Assembly: GCA_003999685.1 (NCBI GenBank)
Contig: CP021225.1
Coordinates: 496,001-560,000, forward strand
DNA from: Taiwanofungus camphoratus
Lineage: Eukaryota > Basidiomycota > Agaricomycetes > Polyporales > Taiwanofungaceae
Length of the DNA: 64,000 nucleotides
Direction of reading: 5' to 3'
Part shown: positions 11,598-25,214 of the stretch, in pieces
Layout: every line of letters starts with the position of its first letter
Numbering within the stretch: the stretch's first letter is position 1
Notes under the pieces: model-generated
Database searches by the model: none
Seen by the model: only the letters and a program-made list of their open reading frames with translations
What the model was told of the DNA's origin: nothing
Translations under genes and position numbers: made by a program

Positions 11598-12626
11598 ATG
11601 TCTAGCGCAATTGCCACTCCTTCTGTCTGTGATGTAAGTCCGAAGTGTACATTGTTCTTGCTCACAGGCCAATAACGTCTCAATCGCCGACAGTTTTGCC
11701 ACCAGAAACCAAAGTTTGGCGGTTATCCGTACTGTGGAAAGACCTGCGCAGCGCAGGCTGCTGCACTTCTCTGCGCCGTAAGTTCTGAAACTCACGCTGA
11801 TATAGATTCTTGACGCACATTTTGTCTCCAGCAATGTCACCAGAAGCCTAAGTATGGAAACTATGAGTACTGTGGCAAGAAATGTGCTGTGCAGGCGCAG
11901 GCTGTGAAGAAGCCTCCGGCAGCTACTACGAAGAATGTTCCCGGGCCTCATACTCGAAGTTCCAATGGCGTGCTAGCGTCAAGGAGCAATAATGTTCCGA
12001 GCAAACAGCAACCCATACCTGCACAATACATTTGTGAGCTAGATTGGTCTTTCCGCAGTGGAAGCTTGCCACTTAGCATGTCTGAAATTATCAGCTCAGC
12101 AGCCTGCACTTCAAGCTCAAGTCCCGCAGGCCAGCCAAACTCGTCCCGTTGCTCATTACATTCAAGCAGCCGCTGCACAGATACCGCGCATGTTCGCCAA
12201 CGCGCCGTCTATACCCGCTGGTCCTCAGGCCCGAGGGACTTATCAAAGCGCACCACCAAGATCGTCTTTCTATGGTAATACGAACAATTCGCCCACAATG
12301 GCGACGTCCGCCGGCCCACCATTTACGTACTCGAGTGCATCTGGCCAGCCGCCGGCGATGTGTCGCTTTCCAGGATGTAACGAACCCGCACATGTTGATG
12401 CAGATGGGTCGCAGACGAGCGATTTCTGTTCAATGAAACACCGCGAGTAGGTATATCCCTACAGACTATTTTGGAATTTATGAGCTAACGAGCTTTCCTG
12501 AGCAGGGACGCCGCCGTCAACGGCCTAGTTCCCCTCTGCATCATGTGCGGTGAACTACCTCAGAGCAAAGTTGATCATTTTTGCGGGAGAACATGTAGGG
12601 AGAGTGCATTGACAAAGCCGGAATGA
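11598..12626 (+). CDS. Four-zinc-module protein without PARP domain
   Basis: Protein with the same Cys/His kit as the PARP at 5085-6887 but no catalytic domain. It starts MSSAIATPSVCD, then after an intron FCHQKPKFGGYPYCGKTCA, then a second copy CAQCHQKPKYGNYEYCGKKC. A Pro/Gln/Ser-rich linker of about 150 residues follows, then the third module CRFPGCNEPAHVD...DFCSMKHRE. After the last intron (about 12450-12505) comes the fourth module CIMCGELP...HFCGRTCRES. The stop is at 12624-12626. Order and spacing of modules copy the PARP. The family appears widely in mushroom-forming fungi as hypothetical proteins; its role is unknown. Binding of zinc is inferred from Cys/His spacing only. A TATTTAA box lies about 55 bases upstream of the ATG. 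Confidence 0.8.
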
Positions 12627-13220
12627 ATGCTATCGCAGTTCAGAAGTTCTTCAGATAGGAAATGCAGTGGAGGATGTCATCTTCTCCTTGGTCTGATGTA
12701 ATGTCACATCAAGTTTAAATATGTATTTATTCTCGGGTAGCATGTACAACTAATAAACAGTGGAATTGGAGATCATTAGTACGGGTACGATGCAAGGGAT
12801 GATAGCGACAATATCAATGGTGAGCAAATCAGTTTATATGCGGTCAAGTAAGTAAGCTATTTGATGAAGACAGTCAGCGGACAGCCAGTCTATAAATAAG
12901 ATGGGAGAAGGAGCTAGGGAAGGTAAATATTCACTATCAGAGGCAAATAAAAAGCAGTCATGGTGAGAGGTGCACAAGGTTCACGCAGCCTGACCATCTA
13001 GGCTGATGCAATAAGGCACGCAACAGACATAGGTCACTAGTTTGAGGAAAGTCTTAAACCGCCCTGTATACAGTACATGATAAGCACGAGAAACCAGGGA
13101 CATGAAGAAACTGAGCGACCTCTGTGGGGAGGTGCTGGACGCGTAGGTGCTGGCGCAGGTGCAGGTGGAGGGTGGACCTCATGGCGCGATGGTTGTGCAC
13201 CATGAACCCAAGCATAGCTA
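12627..13220. other. Intergenic
   Basis: Contains a short G-rich imperfect repeat around 13125-13175 (units related to GGTGCTGG and GGTGCAGG). No gene recognised. Confidence 0.35.
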
Positions 13221-13949
13221 CTATGCTGAGCATGGACACTTCAAGATCTCATCAGACCAGCCAACCTGTGTGTAGTGACAAGCTGGAACGCACCCTGTTA
13301 TAGGGTCCAGGTCGTGCATATGGAGATGCGCCGCGAGCGCCATCAAATCGGAGAGCACTTTATTACAGCCAAGGCGCCGACATCTTATATTCGTGTGTAG
13401 CCCTCCGCTTCCGCCTTGAAGTGACATAAGATACGCTTCGCGTCTCTGGCGGTGCAAACACTGTGAGCCCCCCATTGAACATAAAAGGTTGGAAAAGCGC
13501 CCTACGTGTCCTTCCAATGCAGCCGCAGAAGACTGTCTGTATCGCACCTTTGGCTCTGAGGTGTCTGCGATACTCGTGATCGACGTCGACGCATCACCAC
13601 AAGTGGTCTCAGTGTGACTTATGCGAGAAGCCACGCTCGACTCTTCTGCCTCCCGCGATTCCTTTTCTGCACGAGCGGCGCGATATCTCGCGGCAATCTC
13701 TTGAGCGGCAGTTCGTGTTGCGGGCTTGCTGCCCGAAGAGGATATTTGGGATTGCCCCGTATTAACGGGGTCTTCATCGACGCTCGCAAGTCCACACCTC
13801 GATGGTCGCTTTGGTCCAAAGGAGATCCCAATATGTTTACGTTTAACTGGAGCATCCCGAGAGAGACGGCCAGCTGCTTGTTGGTAAGAAGTGTAGAGCT
13901 GAATGTAGTCTCGCGTGGCCTGCTGCATACTGGACGACTGGGCTTGCAT
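13221..13949 (-). CDS. Hypothetical protein with one C2H2 zinc finger
   Basis: An open frame of about 240 residues, with the first in-frame ATG at 13949 (frame open to 14000, stop codon at 14004-14006). The N-terminal part is polar and Gln/Ser/Ala-rich with an Ala/Glu/Arg-rich helix (AAQEIAARYRAARAEKESRE). Near the C-terminus is a textbook C2H2 finger, C-x4-C-x12-H-x3-H, in CRRLGCNKVLSDLMALAAHL followed by HMH. A single finger suggests a nucleic-acid or protein-binding role rather than strong sequence-specific DNA binding. An extra 5' exon further right is possible. No family recognised. Confidence 0.5.
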   Translation of the reverse strand: MQAQSSSMQQATRDYIQLYTSYQQAAGRLSRDAPVKRKHIGISFGPKRPSRCGLASVDEDPVNTGQSQISSSGSKPATRTAAQEIAARYRAARAEKESREAEESSVASRISHTETTCGDASTSITSIADTSEPKVRYRQSSAAALEGHVGRFSNLLCSMGGSQCLHRQRREAYLMSLQGGSGGLHTNIRCRRLGCNKVLSDLMALAAHLHMHDLDPITGCVPACHYTQVGWSDEILKCPCSA

Positions 13950-14480
13950 CTTAGCGATGAGTGGAGCGGGGCGGTGGCCACACAAAGGATCGCAGAACAC
14001 GGTTCAAATACTCTTTCGATGATTGCTTTGACCGACCATTGTAGCATTGTCCGAAAGCTGCCACATTTGAGCACATGGACAGTGGCCACTCCGAGGAAGT
14101 CCCATATACAGAAAGATAACATGTCGCACCAGCATATGCATGACGAAAGACCTCAAAGCACCGAATATGGATCAACTAGTCGAATGTTCGCAGCGCTCCA
14201 GGCCTAATTTCCTTGATAGATGGTCCAAACATCGCTCTTTCAGAATGAACCTGAAAGAGGCGTGGAACAGATATACTTCATCGGGGCACAACTCCATTAT
14301 CGACTTGTTCCCCGCAGAGGCCGCATGTAGTCAGTAAGTCAGCGCAGAGCATGCCAAAACGCCAAAGAGCACTGAAGTGGCTACAAGCGCCAGACGAGCG
14401 CGAAATGTGTCGCCGACCAAACTTGTGTCAACCGTGCCACCGACGCGACATCAGCCACTCGAACTTGTACCTACCATAAC
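13950..14480. other. Intergenic upstream of COQ4
   Basis: Short open frames occur on both strands, none with a recognisable domain. The 3' half should hold the COQ4 promoter. Confidence 0.35.
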
Positions 14481-15477
14481 ATGTCTGCTCTCGCTTGTTC
14501 TCTTAATTTCTCGCGTCGCGCTACCCTTCGAGCCTGTGCGATAGCAAACTCAGTATCACTTCCTCGCTCTCAGCGATGTTCGATTCGGTTTGCTAGCAGT
14601 CAGCCTGCGTACGAAGGCCACATTCCTCTCAACTGGTTTGAAGCCGGGTTTCTGGCAGTCGGCTCTGCATTCATGTCATTGGCCAATCCGCGAAGGGGCG
14701 GTAAGCTCATGAATATCATTGCCTTGGTCAATGTTATGGATGACGTGGGCTATAGACATGGTGGCAGCTCTTGGAGACCTCACTTCTGGGCCCGTATTGC
14801 CTCAGTTGCGGGATGCCATGCTTGCCAGTGCTGAGGGTCGCAGGATCCTCAAAGACAGGCCAAGAATCAACACACAAACTGTTGACATGAACAAGCTGGC
14901 TATGCTTCCTGAGGGTACTTTCGGGCGCGAGTACGTTACATGGCTGGAACGCTGTGGTGTGACACCAGACACGCGCGAGCCTGTGCGTCGTGGTTCGTGG
15001 TTCTAGCGTTCAGGCAGACTCAGTTTACAAGTCATTCAGGTCCACTACGTCGATGATCCGGAGTTGGCGTATGTAATGCAACGCTACCGCGAGTGCCATG
15101 ACTTCTACCATTGCCTCTGTTCGCTTCCTGTCAACGTCGAGTCAGAACTGGCACTGAAATTTTTCGAATTCACCAACTTGGGTCTACCTATGGCGGGATT
15201 TGCAGCCGCATTTGGGCACCTTCGCCTAACGCCAAAGAAGCGCGTCAGGCTTTTCCAAGAATTTGTCCCGTGGGCTATCAGATGCGGAAGCTCTGCAAAG
15301 AGTATGATCACTGTTTACTGGGAAAATAGATGGGACCAAAATATCGAAGAGATGAGGAAGGAGTTTGGGATCATCGATCCGCCGGAGGCGAGGTGGAGCA
15401 AACCTCTCAGCGAGGCAAAAGCTGCGGCAGAAAAGAGGGCGAAGGAAGCAGAAGCACAGTTAGCAGATAAGTCATGA
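14481..15477 (+). CDS. COQ4: COQ4, ubiquinone biosynthesis protein (mitochondrial)
   Basis: COQ4 is needed for coenzyme Q synthesis in the mitochondrial matrix, where it organises the CoQ complex and acts in C1 decarboxylation/hydroxylation of the ring. The ATG at 14481 begins a Ser/Arg/Ala-rich, acid-poor presequence (about 1-40). Conserved segments follow: YEGHIPLNWFEAGFLAVGSA, DMVAALGDLTSG, INTQTVDMNKLAMLPEGTFG and VTPDTREP. After the second intron comes ELAYVMQRYRECHDFYHCL, with the family's His-Asp-x2-His metal motif, and then FFEFTNLGLPMA and EEMRKEFGI. The stop is at 15475-15477. The tail is Ala/Lys/Glu-rich. Complete; introns about 14700-14757 and 14990-15040. Confidence 0.95.
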
Positions 15478-15696
15478 CGAGTCTCAGAGCGGTTGTCTAA
15501 GCATCAGTAAACGCAGCCAAAGATACCGTTCGTTGTTCTACAATCTTTGACTTGAGGTAGAGCTCTCTAATAGAGCTGCTAAGATGAAGTCTTCGAGTTC
15601 TGGCCTTTTGAACTGTCTAACCAACATGGATAATAGTGCTTAGTTAACGTTATATTACTAACGATCTACATCAATCTTTATGGCTGGAGTCTGTTG

Positions 15697-17495
15697 CTAT
15701 GTTAAAGCTTGTCTTACTTCCAGGATAACCTCTCGCAGTCTTTTTACAGCCTTTTCTACATCTCCTTCAGTCAACAAACTGAAAGATGCGCGTACATATG
15801 CAGTCTTGCCTCCATTGGGCAGGAAGACCGTCCCCGGTAGTGCAAGTACACCGCGTTCATACGCCTTGGTGCGGATGAGGCTTTCGGAGTCACCCTCACC
15901 TGATTCGGCGCCATTCGGTGAACCTAACAAGAGCTTGAACCTGGACGCCATGAGTAACGCGGAGGTCAGTTTCAGAGTAAACGTAATGGAACAAAGGTAT
16001 ACAACCAGAAGAACATGCCCGCCTCTGGCGCCGTCCATTCCGCAAGCCCTCCAAGATGCTGCTTCAGTGCTTGGTCGAACACGTCGCGCTTTTCGCGGTA
16101 GAATCGCGACACGGTCCCGGTATGCGTTTTGAACCCGTCGTAGCCCCACGAGTTAAGCAACGCGAATGCTATTGTCTGCGTTAGTGACGATGTTTGGAGA
16201 TTCGCCACAGCGGTCTGTGATATTGGACGTTAGGCCCCTGTCGAGAGTAAAGAAACTCCTATGTCACATACATGCATGTCAATGGCCTGCATGAGAGGCT
16301 CCGGACCGCAGGCAAAGCCGATTCTGATGCCAGACGAGAGAATCTTCGACAGACTGTCGAATCGTAACACCCGTCCCACCTCTGGTTCTTCCAGTTCGAG
16401 TGAGAAATAGGATGGATAGCGGGGCTCGTCTCCATAGTAGAGGTAGTAATATGGATCATCTGCGGAAGTGAGCTTCAGATTGGTGCTGGTCTCATTTCTG
16501 ATCAGGCTGTCCTACCTTCGAGGATGATGAAATTGTGTTCCCGGGAGAGTGCGAGCACTTCTTTGCGGCGCTGTAAGGTGGCTGTCATACCTGTTGGATT
16601 GCAACCATACTAGAGCCAAATTGTGTTAGTGGTCGTGCTTGGTGATGTGATAATTACGATCGTGCTCACAGGTACTGTGTAGAGCACCTTGGGTTTTGGT
16701 TTCGATGCGGGCCAGTTCTCCAGTATTGAGCGAAGGGAGCTTGAGCGAATGCCCTGCGAGTCCGTCTCGACCTCTATTCAGCGGTTCGGTAATTCAATGG
16801 CAGCAGAGCAGCAACGATATTCCAGACTCGGCTTACCGACGAGGTCACAGTGGAGGGCTTGGAACATCGGAAGAACGCCGCTATACGCAACAGCTATTGA
16901 AGAATGATTATCAAGGGAAAAATAAAATAACTCACGCATAAACAGGAGATTCTACAAGCACGGAATCACCATCGTTCACCATGGCTGTAACAGCCTGACG
17001 TCCCAATTTACAGCAGGCCAGCATCATCTAGAGCTTCCTTCGTACCTTGAAAATGACATCTTGAGAGCCCGCTCCTATGCTGACCCTCCATCCCTCGCCT
17101 TTCTTCCGCCCATGCTCAGCCTCCTGCAGCCCATACACCCACTCACACAGCGCAGGTAAACCTGCTGTGGGACCATACTGCAAGCCGTCTGCGAGCGCCT
17201 CCCCACTGACCTCTGTCGTGACCTCCTTCGAGGGATCCGCAGGCGACCGCGAAGTTAGCTGGATGGAGGTGAGGGGGAACGTAATGGCGTTGGGCTTGCC
17301 CGCGAGGAGGGAAATCACACCCGGGCGCGCCTCAAGCGGGAAGAGGCTGCGGACTGGGAAGATCGGTCAGCTTAATCTTATCTCTTGTAGAAGTATTGAA
17401 GCATCTGTATGAGGCTTACTCGGACTGGGTTTCCGCTCCTTCGCGACGTCCGAGAGAAAGGGCGCATAGAATTCAGGTGGTAAGCTTCTCACCAT
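15697..17495 (-). CDS. Aro8-type PLP aminotransferase, copy 2 (complete)
   Basis: Complete paralogue of the gene at 1-1369. The ATG at 17495 starts MVRSLPPEFYAPFLSDVAKE. Later exons give SLLAGKPNAITFPLTSI, LADGLQYGPTAGLPALCEW, SIGAGSQDVIFK, DPYYYLYYGDEPRYPSYF, the PLP-lysine exon RFDSLSKILSSGIRIGFACG, then LQTSSLTQTIAFALLNSWGY and EWTAPEAGMFFWLY. The last exon carries GRTFLPNGGK-like sequence around the substrate-carboxylate Arg region and ends LREVILEVRQALT. The stop is at 15697-15699. It is a cytosolic-type enzyme by lack of an obvious presequence. Expected substrates are aromatic amino acids, 2-aminoadipate or kynurenine. The N-terminus is about 25 residues shorter than copy 1. Confidence 0.9.
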
Positions 17496-17825
17496 GCTGG
17501 CAAACGTCTAGAGATGAAATCCTCCGGTCTGAGGTCGAGAGGTCTCCGACAAACAGTCGCACGAGCAAGGGATTTCCAATGTTGGTGCCATTTTGTCGAG
17601 TCCGAGTCATATATCGAGCATGATCGCCAATATCGATCCATGTCGGCGAGTTACCCGTTTATGGCAAGTATTCAAGTTTGCAAATCCTGGACACGACCTA
17701 ATGACAAGCCATACTATTTTTGATAGGCCACTGAACCTCGAAACCAGTAAAGCATAACAAAGATGTAAATGAAAGGCGAACTGCCTGACGGTTTACGCTA
17801 CAGATCACTGCAGTCTCAATCTCAC

Positions 17826-19155
17826 TTACCCCAGGAGTCTCTCCCTATCACCGAAGTCCTCCAAGGCACTCTCTTCAGAAATTGCACTATCGCTCCTACG
17901 AACAACCGGCCGCATCTTCTTCCATGTCTTGTGCGCAAGCCTCTTCACGCTCTCCGCGACCTTCGCAGCGACCCAGTTCCTCGCGCGCCACACCGCGTGC
18001 TCGCGCGAGTCGATGCGGTCGCTGCGGACGCGATGATCGCCGTCAACGACGACGGCGAGTGCGAGGACCGTCGTGACAATTGAGCTGAGCGCGGCGCTCG
18101 AGGAGATCATGAACATGATGACCATCTGCAAGCGCGCGGCCTGCTCCACGGAAGACCCGCCGAGGATTGCACCGGTCATCATGCCGGGGATCGCGATAAT
18201 GCCGAGCACGCTGAGACACAGACATAGGTACGTAGTAACGGGGGAGCGAGTAAAGTTGTCGTACCTCATTTGGTTGATATTTGGGGTAAGCGCGAGCCGG
18301 AGGGCCTCTTTGGCGATCGGCTTGCAGGCTTCAAACCTTGATGCTCCAAATGCGAGGTACATCTCCACCTTGTCCTTGTTGTCCCTAGGCCCTTGTTAAG
18401 CAAATCGAGATCATACAAGCACGAGAACATGGCATACTGTAGCTCTCTCAGAACGTAGGTCACGGAGACTACGATGGCTGAAATGGTAGAGCCACAAAGC
18501 ATACCTACGACAGGAACTAGAGGAATTACTTTAGCATCTACGAGAGTTGATCGTATGCCGAAAGTTAACACACTATATTGATCTGGCTGCCAGAATGGCT
18601 CAACCGCCATGGCAAAGCGAGTCCCGATTATGGAGACGGGGATTGTAGAACCCAACATTCCCAACATGACAGATGGGAACTAACAAATACGACCATTGTC
18701 TAGCAGTGCAATCACGAGGATGCGGAACGCCCTTACCATATGATTGTATCTCCGTTTTGATTTGTTGATCACTAGAAACCATTACTCCCAGGTAAGGCGG
18801 CCTGAACATGCCAAGTCGAATAGACTTCACCTGTCTCCATTGTCCCCATCAAATTGAGAAGAACTCATGGCAGTCGAGGTCATAAATACAATGATTGCGG
18901 GGTTGCATGACGCAAACAAAACTCACAAGCAATCCCGGCAACTGCAAATGGGTTATTGGTCTCAAAGACCTTTTGCAAAACCAACGCTACAACGCTGAGC
19001 TGGAGGACGCATCGGACGGCAGCGGTTACAAGCGAGCTGCCCACGCCCAATCCCGCCACGAAAGATACAACAGCGTCGAAGAGGATGAAGGAGAACGCGA
19101 GCCCGACGTTCCCCCACGTCAAGGGTGAGGTCGGCCCTCCAGGATCTGCGTCCAT
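17826..19155 (-). CDS. UPF0014 / FetB-like membrane permease
   Basis: Member of the UPF0014 family: bacterial FetB (iron export, oxidative stress) and plant ALS3/STAR2 (metal or sugar-nucleotide transport). The ATG at 19155 starts MDADPGGPTSPLTWGNVGLA. Helices follow: FSFILFDAVVSFVAGLGVG, then CVLQLSVVALVLQKVFETNN. The central exon around 18440-18670 is rich in short hydrophobic runs. The conserved C-terminal block reads FGASRFEACKPIAKEALRLA, then after an intron LGIIAIPGMMTGAILGGSS and AARLQMVIMFMISSSAALSS, the strongest signature of the family. A charged cytosolic tail of about 70 residues, longer than in bacteria, ends at the stop 17826-17828. A partner ATPase (FetA) is not encoded nearby. 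Substrate unknown. Confidence 0.88.
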
Positions 19156-20687
<1,532 letters not shown>

Positions 20688-20993
20688 ATAATACGTCGGA
20701 TAGCCATTGTATCATTGCCCTTGCTTCTCAATTTTTATAGGATTTAGACGCGATAACATACTAAGTCAAGGATAGAAGAGGTTACGTCTTTGCATGCTTT
20801 ACAAATTTCAAATATCGTGTATACTAAGTCATGTCTGCAGCAATAGTGCCATACTGTTCTGGACCCGAACGAATCATGCTAGGGCTTGATATATAGGTGT
20901 CGGGAGGGCCTACTATACACAAGGACTACTACACAGAATATAGACTTAAATGCATCATTGAATTAGAGAAACGTTGGACCCTTGCCTTATTTG
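20688..20993. other. Convergent 3' intergenic
   Basis: AT-rich 3' regions of the PLP-homeostasis gene and the ABC transporter. Nothing else seen. Confidence 0.4.
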
Positions 20994-23900
20994 CTACCGC
21001 TTCTCCTTGACGAAGAAATGGAGAATTAGGTAGCTAGCGACGGTAAACACACCGAAGAAAATCCCAAGAAGAGCAATATTTGGCCACCAGAATGACTGAG
21101 GGTAGAAGAGTATGAGCATAGCGACGGGCGCAAAGGCGAGAAAAGCCGTACCTGTGCTTGTAGCCCAAAGGTCGACAGAATAGCAGCCGCCGGCACTTCG
21201 ATGTCGACGCCGTACTAGGAACGTTGTTTTAATATGCATGTACGATTACAGCACACGATGAACTCACCTTATGCTCCCTCAGCTGCAAATACCGAAGCTC
21301 ATTGACTGCCAGGGCTTCAAACGCAGCGTGGAAGAAAGATAGCGTGTGTAGCCACTCCCAAGCCGGACCGAGCGACTGCCTGTTAATGAGCAGCCCGGCA
21401 AATAGCAGACTACAAGACCAGAATCAAGATCGACGCGTCACCATACATTGGGACGGCAACGTACTTGAACAGCATGATTAGTGTACCAGCCAGACTGGCG
21501 ACGCTCGTGCTTGCGAATGCGATGGACAGAAGTAATATCACACTGGCCGTTGTAAGATTGAACAGCACCAGAGTGAGCATGAACTTCCAGAAGGTAGACA
21601 CCGCCGGCACAAGTCCGATAAGACCGTAGGCAATTCCGCCATAGACTAGAGGTGGGACGACTCGCAACGGTAAGATATCGAACAGAATCTAAGTGAAGTA
21701 GTTTCAACCCCGACCCCAGAGAACGTGCTAAGAACCCCATACCTTCGACGCGAAATAGGTGAAAGACGAGTAATATCCGTTCGCTCTATATCGTGATCTC
21801 GTCAAGAAGACACGAAACTTGACAAATCTTGAGTGGCATACCGCTCACGCATGAATAGTATCCTTTCGTTGGCAAAGAGGTTCAGACTCGACAAGCAGGA
21901 AAACCCAAAGAGTGCGAGCATGAAAAAGAAGGCACCTACGACACGAATGGCAATACGTCAGTATTTTAGGCGCATCTCACAACAGCTGAAACATACCTAA
22001 TCTGTTCTGGAATCCGGGAATGTCGTTTCTACAAATTCACGTTAGCTAAAAAAGCCACTGATCAATCACAAGAATTCTTACGAGACGTTATGATAGAAGA
22101 AGCCAGATACGACTGCGAAGATTTGGTGAACAAAGTTGACTCGTTTCATTCGATCGTGGAATGACTTACAGGCCATGACAACCGCGGAGATATAATGAAC
22201 AGTTAGCAGTGCAGGGTCACGATACAGGTTCTTGAAAGCACGACCGCTCAAAATACGGAACTGGGTCACCCAACTTGCACGTTTGCGGCCTCTTGTTAGC
22301 GAATTCTCCAGGGCAACATCGGGTAGCTCAGCGGTGCCGTCGGAAGTAGGGTTCGAGGCCCTCGCTGCTTCCTCAGTGTCTGCTTGTAATGAAGCAGCGA
22401 CGTGGCTGTTGCTAAAGGCATCCACGAGTGCTGCAAGACGAGGCGGTAAGGGCGCATCTCCTTTATAAGGGGAAGGGGCAATCGCTTCCAAGAGCTGAGA
22501 TGTCTTGCGCTTGATAAAGCTGGAGGAGCCTGAAGAAGAACCTGACCTGATCTGCAGTTCTGTTTCGTCGCCTGCCGTGGATGACTGCCCGTTGGAGGAG
22601 CGAGCAGAGATCGACAAGGTCGTTGCACCACGACCGAGCGCTCGCTCCTCGTCACGAACATTGTTACCCTCATCTGAAGTAGTCGCTTCTGCAGGTGGAC
22701 TCTCAAGCGATCGGGGTTCCATGCCCGCTTGCATTGTCAAGTCAACTGTCAAGAGTGCCTTCAACAATCTAGTACGTCATTGGTGCGTCAATGAACATAC
22801 TCAAGAAATCAGCGATGTTAAATCCTGGAGGGCACGGATGGCCGATCTGCGCGATATATTCGTGACATTTATCCGCCTCTCCGGAGTAGACAAGTTTGCC
22901 TTGCGCCAGAACAATCAACTGATCGAAAAGAGACACGATGTTACTGCGGGGTTGATGGATCGTAAATATAACCGTGCGGTTGTAATCTCTTGCAAGCGTG
23001 ACTAAGCTGTCAATGACGCTTAAGGCATTGAACGCATCGAGTCCTGATACCGATGATTAGAAGATGAATGTGCAAACTGGAAACCCAATCCTCACCGCTC
23101 GTAGGTTCATCCAAGAACAAGATCGACGGACTGGTGACCAGCTCACACGCAATAGACACACGGCGCTTCTCACCGCCAGAGATCGATCGCCGACCTAGAA
23201 TGAATCTGAGTGATCAGGTCTATCAACTTCAATTTGACAACATACCGGAGTCCCCGATTCTCGAATCCTTGATACCAAGAATTCCTAGTTCGTGCATAGT
23301 CTCCAACGTCCTGAACTTCTTCGCCTCCAGACTCATCTCGCGCGGCAGCCTCAGTAACGCGGAGTACAGCACGGTCTCATAGACCGTCAGCGTGCTCATG
23401 AGTGTGTCCTCCTGGTCAACAAAGCCCATCACCTTCTTAAAGTCCGCGTCTGGGACGTCGCGCCCGTTCACGAGCACGCGCCCGCCAACGACTCCGCGCT
23501 TGCCCTTCCGTGCGAGGATGTCCAGGAACGTCGACTTGCCCGCCCCGGACGCGCCCATGATCGCCATCAGCTGCCCGGGCCTCGCCGCACCTGAAATCCC
23601 GTCCAGGATCGTCCGGCCGCCGAGCGTGTACGAGATGTCCGAGAAGTGCAGCGCCGCGGGGACGTGGTCTGTCATCAGCTTCGCCGTCTCGCTCTCGGGC
23701 AGCCGTATCCCACCAAAGTCGCCCGTGCGCGTCCTGCCCCCGTACCACACCGCTGACGGAAAGATGAGATGTGTATGCGCCGCACACGAAAGACACCTTA
23801 CCTGCGCACGCCAGCACCACCCCGAGCCCAAGTCCTGCGATGCTCAGCGCGATAAAACGGCTGTTGTCCGGCTTCGGCGGTGCCTACATGAAAACAATAT

Positions 23901-25214
23901 ACGTTTCGGGATGGCCGGTTTGGTGAAGAACGGCGTCAGCTCACCACATAGCCCGGCACCTGCGAGTAGTGCAGACATTCGCCACTCTGACAGTCGAGCG
24001 TGATATGGCTGTCTCCGAAGAACGTCAACATTAGCCCGTTCAGCCCGGGCTCCTCGAACTTGCATCCCTCGCCCGTTTTGCAGCTGAATGTCGCCGGGCC
24101 CGTAATGTCGTCCTTCAGAAAGTCCGTGATGTCTGTCCACCATCCAGCTCAGCACCCACGTGCCCTGTTGTCAAGATCGACTCGAACGCACCAATGCTGC
24201 CATCCTCTCCACAGATAAATCGTCCGGGGACGCACTTGCACTGTATGTGTTCGCACTCGTAACGCGTAGAGTTTGACCCGGGTTCATACTGCGCGCTCGA
24301 CGTGCACGTGTCCAGCGAGCAGTAGAACGACTCCACCTGTGCTGCCCAGAACTGGAACTGGCACGTCCCCAACCCCTTATCGCAGCTGAACGTTACCTCT
24401 GGAGGCCGGTCCGGGAGCATGTCCAGGATCTTGACGTCTGCGGGCTGTCAGCCGGAGTCGACGCCGCAAATGGCAAGAAGACATGGACGTACTTGTGACA
24501 TTGCATGCCTGGTGGTTCTGGAAGACGGTCTCTCCGCCCTTGAAGCAGGTCATGTCTACCTCGTCACCATCTTCGGGGACTTGGCCTCCAATAGGGAACC
24601 CGATACACGATGCGTCCGTCTTGCATACTGGACGAGGCGTGAGCGTAACGCAGCAAGAACATATGAGCGCTTACCGTTGCAGTTGACTCCTCCCCATCCG
24701 TCTTTGCACTCGCACTGCTTCCCGTCCTCCCTCTGCCTGCGCTTCTCGCCGTCCGCGAGCGAGTCGCATTCTGCACGGCATAACGACGTCAGTGAACGAA
24801 CCGAGAAGTGTCGATGGGGACCTACGTGGTGTCAGGCAGTCGATGCCCGCCCATCCTGGGGGGCATTTACACTGTCCATCATAGTTTGAACATTCGCCAA
24901 AGTGACCACAGCTGAATGCATCAAGCTGGCAGTTGAAGCACGGCGGGCATTCCTCTGCGTACGCAATGAGTTCGTGTGTTTCTGAAAGAGAGAAGCAACT
25001 TACCCGGCCTGTTGCTTGCCACGGACAATGGCTGAAGTGCATGAGATGAGACGAGTCGATTACCAGTCTTGTAGGTACATACAGACAACTCGTAGCCATA
25101 TGAACGCCCGACAGTCAACGAGCTGTTCCTCAGCTTTGTATATGCTAGCGCTTCGAGCGATAAAAAGATTAAACAGGCTGGTAATGCCAGCTGGCGATGT
25201 CTGAAGAGAGTCAT
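20994..25214 (-). CDS. ABCG-family ABC transporter with EGF-like extracellular region (ADP1-like)
   Basis: Half-size ABC transporter of the ADP1/ABCG type, predicted to sit in an internal or plasma membrane. The ATG at 25214 starts a signal peptide ([20 protein letters not shown]). Several Cys-rich EGF-like units follow (for example [20 protein letters not shown] near 24850-24930) and a Cys-rich region at about 24050-24420. The nucleotide-binding domain shows Walker [15 protein letters not shown], the signature [12 protein letters not shown], Walker [13 protein letters not shown] and the H-loop IHQPRSN. A long polar linker (about 22270-22740) leads to the ABC2 membrane domain, ending with [20 protein letters not shown] and VKEKR. 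The stop is at 20994-20996. More than ten small introns are needed. All hallmarks are intact. Substrate unknown. Confidence 0.9.
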
